A stretch of 64,000 nt of DNA from the NCBI GenBank assembly GCA_032622095.1, contig CP136069.1, positions 204,524,690 through 204,588,689 on the forward strand, given 5' to 3'. This DNA comes from Siphonodentalium dalli (Eukaryota; Mollusca; Scaphopoda; Gadilida; Siphonodentaliidae). The notes beneath the pieces are model-generated. The model was not told the DNA's origin. It saw only the letters and a list, made by a program, of their open reading frames with translations, and searched no databases. A program made the translations under genes and the position numbers. Below, in pieces: positions 35,059 to 64,000 of this stretch (the first letter of the stretch is position 1; each line of letters starts with the position of its first letter).

Positions 35059-35939
35059 CTCACACAAAAAAACCGAAGTGCTAAACCTATCCTTTAGAGT
35101 GCTGTATATCACACTTAACAAGTGCTCGAATAGGGACAGCACCCGAAGTGCGCGGACAACACTTATTCAGGTGCTAAACATATAGCACTTACCAAGTTTT
35201 ACATTGCAGCACCCGAAGTGTAATACTACTGCACCTGGGGATATGTAGAGATGCACTTACAAGTGTAGAAATAACACCTTATGACTACCTTGGTCCCGAT
35301 TTGGAAATGTCTGAAGCACACTTAAACACTGATAAAACAGCACCTCAGAGTCCAGTGTGGACACTTGAAAGTGCAGAAATCATCACACTCCCAAGTGTTA
35401 TTACCACACTGGTAGACACACTTCCAGGGGTGTCATTGATACACTTATTACCACACTTCCAAGTGTCATTAAACTGCACTTTCAAGTTTCATTACCAGAC
35501 TTTTACCTCTTTCTTAAAACACTTCTTCGTCCAATACTAACTGCATTCAACATTCAATACTCACCAAAGTGATCCAAAGTGAAATAATGTTGTTTTTGTT
35601 GAAAAATTGTTGAAAGAAGCTGGTCGTCACAGTCACTTTCACTTCAGTTGATCAAAATGGCGACCAGTTGACCGCGTGGAAAAAACTTTATCTGTGATTG
35701 AGTCGCAGACTAGTGACGTCGAATCTAGTGACGTCCAATCAAAATGGTCCTTGTCCGAAACGATGAGTCCGTAGAAGTGTTGGAAATTCAGCACTTTGCG
35801 AGGTGCTACCGAAAACGCATTACACCTGACGTAAGGCTCTTTTGAGTACACTTCAGGTGTGAAAATGGCACCTGTACTGCCGAAATCAGTGTAACACTTG
35901 CCAAGTGTAAGAATACAGCACTTGAGTTTTTTGCGTGAC
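35059..35939. mobile_element. Foldback/MITE rich in CACTT..AAGTG motifs
   Basis: Ends TCACACAAAAAAACCGAAGTG and complement CACTTGAGTTTTTTGCGTGA. The interior carries several dozen AAGTG or CACTT pentamers, often paired (CACTTCCAAGTG, ACACTTGCCAAGTGT). The 79- and 70-residue ORFs here are incidental. Confidence 0.8.
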
Positions 35940-36265
35940 CGAGCGTTTCCTGTGAGATAACTACCGTATCCGTACGGGCGCCCGCTGTGAGATAACTACC
36001 ATAGCCGCACGGGCGTCCGCTGTGAGATAACTACCGTAGCCGTATGGGCGCCCGATGTGAGATAACTACCGTAGCCGTACGGACGCCCGCTGTGAGATAA
36101 CTACCGTGGCCGTACGGGCGCCCACTGTGAGATAACTACCGTAGCCGTACGGGCGCCCGCTGTGAGATAACTACCGTAGCAATACGGGCGCCCGCTGTGA
36201 GATAACTACCGTAGCCGTACGAGCGCCCGCTGTGAGATAACTACCGTAGCCGTACGGGCGGCCGA
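35940..36265. repeat. 35-bp GC-rich tandem repeat, about nine copies
   Basis: Unit GTGAGATAACTACCGTAGCC then GTACGGGCGCCCGCT. The GATAACTACC part resembles the 66-bp repeat, so this may be a local derivative of it. It ends about 480 bp before the TDH start codon. Confidence 0.9.
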
Positions 36266-36744
36266 AATTTTAGAGGGGCTGAGACATTTTGCCCGAATTA
36301 TTTTGTACATGATATACTCATGGTTGGAAAACAGTTGTTTTAGAATAGACCTTTTATATACACATAAATATAACAAACTAGATTCAAACCTACCTTAAAT
36401 ATGAATAATTCGGGCAGAACTGTGAAAAAAGACTGTAATCTGCCAGAATTTCCCCCGTGAAATAACATTCAATTTGCCCGAATTTGACGGGAAGTTGTCG
36501 GAATTTTGAGCTTTAAAACGTCTGGGAGGTGGGCTGCATCCCTCACAGACCCCGGTCCGTGCGGCTATGATAAACTACCCATCAATGATGCTTTATTATA
36601 GAGAGGGTTGAACTTATTATATAGAGATTCATGACATTGTCTATATAGTATATTTTCGTGCATGCAGGAAAAACCAGCTCTATTTCAAGAGAGAAGAAAA
36701 ATCAACATAACTTAGTCATAAAACAACATAACTTAGTTCGGAGA
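36266..36744 (+). promoter_or_regulatory. TDH 5' flank and 5' UTR region
   Basis: Holds the last copy of the 66-bp repeat (36555-36620) and a possible TATA-like TATATAG at 36642-36648, about 100 nt before the start codon. Initiation site not determinable from sequence. The reading frame is open from 36658 but has no ATG before 36745. Confidence 0.35.
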
Positions 36745-59343
<22,599 letters not shown>

Positions 59344-59500
59344 CTTAAAATCACACGTGGGCAAACATGAATGTCCATGGATGGCATCTAGTCAACATGA
59401 AGGACCTGCCTGGACTCACTTCTTTATAATGCTGTATTTACTTATTGTTGATGTGTCTGTAGCCATGTTTGTATACAATAACTGTTAGGATCTCATTGTA

Positions 59501-59878
59501 TTAAAGGTACACAATCCGATTCAATGCTCCACGTATCATCAGATTCCAACAACAACAACAACTTTTTTTCACAAAACGCTTTAGTTATCAGAATTGATTA
59601 ATTACCAAAAAATAATGCTAATCACTGTCAACTCTAGTATAAAATTTTCCAAAACGTGTTATATATCAACATTTTGTTCAATGCAATTTGGTATCGAGAG
59701 TATGTCGGTCGGTTCATTGAATATTTGCCAGGCCGCCAAACATGCCAGGTCGTGAAATATAACAGATTTCAAAAATCTAAATCTGATGGGTGGGTTCCTC
59801 GACTCAAATAAAATATTTTTTACCCGACGCCAGAGAAATATTAATTTAGGAGCAGTAATTCGGATTATGTATCTTTAA
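59501..59878. mobile_element. TTAA-bounded MITE in the TDH 3' flank, TIR AGGTACACAATCCG
   Basis: TTAA AGGTACACAATCCGATTC at the left and TTCGGATTATGTATCT TTAA at the right; relative of 41044-41388. Its left TTAA lies inside ATTAAA (59500-59505), the only polyadenylation-like hexamer I see in the first 480 nt after the stop. Confidence 0.87.
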
Positions 59879-59929
59879 TATAACTTGCTCAGTTACATTA
59901 ACAGCTGGACTAAGAAAGGTACATTCTGC

Positions 59930-60314
59930 GCACAAACCTTGAAATAGTGTGTCTGTCATTTGCACATCGGTCTAACATCACCAAATTCATTCTGTTTGGC
60001 TTCATCTTTTGGGAAGTATCTATAGTCTAAAATTAACATTGTTTTTAATTACTTTTCCCCTTCTGTTCAGTTTGCAGAAGATAAATCACATAATCGAGGT
60101 GACTAATGGGTGAACATCACCATTTCAACTGGGGAACTTCAATCTTATCCCAGGTCTCCCATAGCAGTTGAGGCCTCAGCAGAATGAGGTTCCCAGAGGG
60201 TGAATTTGGTGTCGCTAGCCCGCCTTGCGAGATAGCATTTAGCATCACTAAATTCACCCTCTGGGAACCTCATTCTGCAAATGACAGACACAATATTTCA
60301 AGGCTTGTCTGTGC
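59930..60314. mobile_element. MITE of the GAGGTCCCCAGAGGG family
   Basis: Ends AACCTTGAAATAGTGTGTCT and complement. The left palindrome is deleted (TTGCACATCGG), the right one is at 60179-60283. Confidence 0.82.
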
Positions 60315-60615
60315 TAAAGGAGGTGTCACCCCCTACCACCATGTATCCTCAATACCAGTTTACAGAGAGGGGCAAATCCTGAATACCAGTTCACAGAAAG
60401 GAGCAAATCCTACCAGTTAAGAAAATATGGAATACATACGCAGTATCCATCACATCAAAATATCAAGAGGTATTACACTGCATTACTTCAAACTATGTCA
60501 TTTGGACTGGATAATATTCAAATTTGTGTAATTTTGTGCTGTAAATGCTGAATACCAGCCTTTTTGTTGAATCCTGAATAACGGTTAAATTGGACATATA
60601 AATTCTGAGCACCAG

Positions 60616-61420
60616 ATAACCCTTTCATGATGGGAGCTGCGCTGGTGCAGCATTAAAGATCATGTGCCAGTGCATTCTCTTATTATATATAAACGAGTCT
60701 CCCACAGGGAGCCTTGCATATATAGAGGATCTACAACTCGTCCCCAGTTTATAGCGGAATTTACAAAACGAGTCCAGTAAATTAAGTCTGGACCGAGACT
60801 TTGGCAAGGTTCATACCTAATTTACTGGACGAGTTTTGTAAATTTCGCTATAAACTAGGAACGAGTTGTAGATTCTATTTATTACATGATCAAAAACCTT
60901 GACAAAACATACTTAAATCAACAAATGGGGCACGAAACTAACATCGGCTTCTATAAGTCATGTGATGATGTTTTACGTAACTTTGCCCACATAAACAAAT
61001 AGTCCCAGATAAATATAGACCATTTGCCATATTTAATGGCGTATATTTAATAAAAATAACTTTTCAAACTCTTCATTCATTATAGTTTGTTGGAAAAATA
61101 TTGGAAGCCATAGTATTTTGAGACGTAGCGTACGGAATGTAAACAGACGACAAACCAGAAGTCAAAGGTCACCTGGCACTATTTCCTGTTATTAAACGAA
61201 CGTTTAATATCACAATTTATAGAATGGGTTTATTGAATGGAAGAAGGGTAGGATCGTGTAATATATAAGGAAATGCCCTGGCTTACAAGGTCAAGATTAT
61301 TAGGCCACTGTTAGGCCAAGTCTTCTCTTTCCACAACAGCTTGGGATATCAGTTGGGATGAACGTCTAATACCTAAGAGAATGTATTGGCACGGAGTTCT
61401 CGCAAAATTTCAGGAAGTGG
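60616..61420. mobile_element. Decayed CCCTTTCATGATGGGAGC MITE with a nested foldback
   Basis: Left end ATAA CCCTTTCATGATGGGAGC; the right end is degenerate near 61400 (TTCTCGCAAAATTTCAGGAA). Within its hairpin, a foldback at 60724-60877 (ATCTACAACTCGTCC, TTTATAGCGGAATTTACAAA and complement) is inserted; more unique DNA follows. Confidence 0.7.
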
Positions 61421-61689
61421 TGGGGAAGAGGGTGACATCCCCCTAAAGTTATGGACCCCGGTGAATCTCTAGACGATTTGTGTCACATATTGATGTTTTG
61501 TTTTCGACATATATTTTATTTAATATAATTTTACTACCTACACAATTTTCTTTTTAGTTATATATTTGTGCATATTTCATTGTTCTTGTTTCACAATAAA
61601 TAAGTTTGCACCGGTGAAAACACATGTTCCACATTCATTCACACCTCAGTTTTGTAATATAAGTATCACAACTAGGGCCCTGAAAATCA

Positions 61690-62215
61690 GGTGTTTTCAT
61701 TTCGGATCGAATCGCGAATAAAACAAGCAGTCGCAGACGGCGGTATCCCCCGCCGAAATGTGCAGTCGGGGAAGTGCATTCTCAATAATGTTTGCGTTCT
61801 ACGCCGAAATGTGCAGTTGGGGAAGTGCATTCTCAACAAGAGGTGGGATTTTGTCAAAAAGCCTGGCTTGCGAACTCATTTTAGGACTGACATTTGTGGA
61901 AATTAGCCATGTGATGTTAAGTCCAATAACTCTGCTGAAAATATCCGGCCGGACCTGGTTTGCGAACTCGTTCTAGATACTGGTCATGTGAACTCATATA
62001 CCAAAAATCTTTGAAATCCGTTGAGATTTGTGGAAATGAGCCCTGTGACATCGTCTATTTGCTATTTGGTAAATTCGACAAAAAGAATAAACAAAGTCCA
62101 ATAACTCCGGAAAAAATAACTGGCCAGATCTGGCTTGCGAACTCATTCTAGGTAATGGTCAGGTGAACTCATATACCACAAATCTTTTAAATTCGTTGAC
62201 ACTTGTTCAAGTTAT
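61690..62215. repeat. Tandem segments: 48-bp x2 and about 190-bp x2
   Basis: CGCCGAAATGTGCAGTCGGG at 61750 and 61802; AGTCCAATAACTC..GCGAACTC at about 61918 and 62095 with GTGAACTCATATACCA in both. Confidence 0.7.
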
Positions 62216-62589
62216 GACTCTTCCAAATTAGGGACGGACTGACAGACCCCATTCCTATATCACCCGCAAATTTTCAATTTGGCAGGGGATAATTAGCCAA
62301 ATGATTCTGATTCGCATTGAATCTTGGATCGAATCAGCCAATCAGGCGTTTCAATAGTGCAGATGTAGATATCACTTGACTGATTTTATCAATTTGCTCA
62401 CTTCATAATGGAGATAAGTGATCATCAGTTTATAATGTAAATATTATCTGTAAATGGATCAAATGCATATCTAAACAATTAAGTGCACAATTTTCGGGGC
62501 CATCTCTGCTGTACAATAATGAAACAGTATCAGAAGCAATAAAGAGGCCAGTAAGAAATCACATTCACGCAGCTGAAGTTTGACATACC

Positions 62590-63170
62590 TTACTCGTATT
62601 TAAATTCGCGCAGTACTATTTTTCGCGCACCCATCGCTGCGCAAATTTAAAACTGAGCGAAAAATAGTATTACTCCCAAGTTTAATCTAAACCACAGTCC
62701 ATATGGAATACAAGAGTGCTATATGTGTTGCTGAGTTTACATATATCCATTATGAACGGTTGAATAGACAATAACGCCTATACATGCATGCATATATTTA
62801 CATTCTGCTAACCGCTATCAAGACCATTGCTCACAATTCGAGTGACAAATCGTGGTAACATAGACATTGTTGAAATGCTTGTATACGAAATACTAATTGT
62901 CCAGGTGGTCACACAATTATGATGTATGTAGTTACTAGTTTATTGTCTACACGATGTCTACGTGATGGTGTTTAATATACACATATACTATCTCCAGCAA
63001 TGACTAAGAACCGAAACTGTCGTCAGCTCCAACATATATGAAAATATCACAGAAATATTACAAAAATAGTTTTCTCAGTTTTGAATTCGCGCAGCTAGGT
63101 GCGCGAATTTAAAGTGTGCGAATTCAAAACTGAGCGAAAAATAGTACTGCGCGAATTTAAATACGAATAA
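62590..63170. mobile_element. Foldback element, TIR CGTATTTAAATTCGCGCAGT
   Basis: CGTATTTAAATTCGCGCAGT / ACTATTTTTCGC and complement at the ends; a second inner pair (GCGCAAATTTAAAACTGAGC) makes each end a smaller hairpin. No ORF. Confidence 0.85.
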
Positions 63171-63347
63171 GCTATATGAAATTTTCCAAAATCAGTGAAA
63201 TCAGTCTTTCAATGTCTGCAGTATAGCTTAGTCCATGTGTGATATTTGTATGTGTGCCTTGTGTGGTATCATAATATATCCTCATGAAAAAACAACTGTT
63301 GAAGTAATGAGAATGCAACTGGTGCCAATGATTCAATAGAGGTGTAA

Positions 63348-63468
63348 GCAGAATGAGGTCCCCAGAGGGTGAATTTGGTGATGCTAGCCCGCTATGCGGG
63401 GTAGCATCACTAAATTCACCCTCTGGGGACCTCATTCTGCAAATGACAGACACCCTATTTCAAGGCTT
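63348..63468. repeat. GAGGTCCCCAGAGGG palindrome
   Basis: CAGAATGAGGTCCCCAGAGG and complement around GCTAGCCCGCTATGCGG; right end continues ACACCCTATTTCAAGGCTTG as at 50474-50624. Confidence 0.88.
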
Positions 63469-63534
63469 GTTGGGGAATTCAGTTTGAAAGAGTCATAAAT
63501 ATATTTCAAAAATAAAAAACTAATAATAGCTCTG

Positions 63535-63636
63535 AACTTAGAAGGGTGGGTTCCTCGACTCAAATTGTTTTTCATCCTGAAGCCGAAGATATATCGCCAT
63601 TTATGGGTTAAATCAGACTGAGCATCTTTAATTAAC
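63535..63636. repeat. Right-end fragment of the AGGTACTC-type MITE
   Basis: GGGTTCCTCGACTCAAATTG ... CTGAGCATCTTTAATTAA; only the last ~100 bp remain. Confidence 0.6.
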
Positions 63637-63654
63637 TTATAATCTGGCCACAAA

Positions 63655-64000
63655 ATGCTGGACATTTGCAGAATGAGACTCACAGAGGGTGAATTTACTA
63701 TCAAGGCAAGCATACGGTTCATCTGTGTTATCAAATAACAAGTTTTTTAGTTTATTTTTATTTTTTAGTTTAGTTTCTCTATATCCCCAAATTGACAGAT
63801 GAAATAATGCATAATTGAGGTGACCAATGGGTGCACATCGACATCTTCACCATCTGGGAACTTAAATATGTGTCTAGGTCTCCCATTGCAGATGATGACT
63901 AAACAGAATGAGGTCCCCAGAGAATGAATTTGGTGATGCTTGTGTGCTGTGAGGGGTAGCCCACTGTGCAGGGTAGCGTCACTATATTCACCCTCTGGTG
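63655..64000. mobile_element. MITE of the GAGGTCCCCAGAGGG family, running off the window
   Basis: ATGCTGGACATTTGCAGAAT at the left as in 14067-14487; second palindrome from 63905. Right end beyond the window. Confidence 0.8.

Noticed and set aside
36658-36744. TDH start at the upstream GTG
   Set aside because: Eukaryotic initiation at GTG is rare; the ATG at 36745 gives a sensible mitochondrial presequence and expected length.

Overview
The window is eukaryotic nuclear DNA: AT-rich, with intron-containing genes, canonical GT/AG splice sites, and very dense short repeats. Two conserved metabolic genes are recognisable, both on the + strand. Positions 1-6176 hold the 3' end of a nicotinate phosphoribosyltransferase gene (NAPRT; last three exons). 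Positions 36745-59027 hold a complete eight-exon mitochondrial L-threonine 3-dehydrogenase gene (TDH; 1140 nt of coding sequence, 379 codons plus stop). The animal is probably a marine lophotrochozoan, most likely a mollusc such as a bivalve. That is an inference from the repeat style (many foldback MITEs, (AATC)n-tailed tRNA-SINE, I-clade-like retrotransposon), not a demonstrated assignment.

Layout. 1-6560: NAPRT 3' end, with introns dominated by tandem arrays. 6560-25680: about 19 kb of intergenic DNA made almost wholly of small foldback and TTAA-flanked elements, tandem repeats and one tRNA-derived SINE. 25680-36620: a ~66-bp tandem repeat apparently split by several insertions: an AP-1-motif foldback, a 1.66 kb foldback, a non-LTR retrotransposon on the - strand (29157 to about 34165, with gag-like ORF1 and a 1300-residue endonuclease/RT/RNase H ORF2), a second AP-1-motif palindrome and a CACTT/AAGTG-rich element. 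36745-59027: TDH, whose large introns carry more of the same elements and three tandem arrays. 59028-64000: TDH 3' flank with more MITEs and foldbacks.

The most unusual signal is a shared architecture of four tandem arrays at boundaries of the two genes. In NAPRT, two consecutive introns begin with arrays whose unit is the exon end plus its 5' splice site (34-bp and 32/44-bp units). In TDH, the intron before exon 4 ends in an array whose 53-bp unit is the 3' splice site plus the first 25 nt of exon 4. The TDH stop codon region is repeated as a 49-bp unit. The result is dozens of near-identical duplicate splice sites beside the genuine one.

The second theme is modular MITEs. One ~75-bp hairpin occurs roughly two dozen times inside elements with at least four different terminal sequences. 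Many elements are bounded by TTAA, and one insertion can be checked against an unoccupied copy of its own target in the neighbouring tandem repeat.

The genes do not form an operon. NAPRT makes nicotinate mononucleotide for NAD synthesis, and TDH uses NAD+ to oxidise threonine in mitochondria. Their adjacency is probably ordinary linkage.
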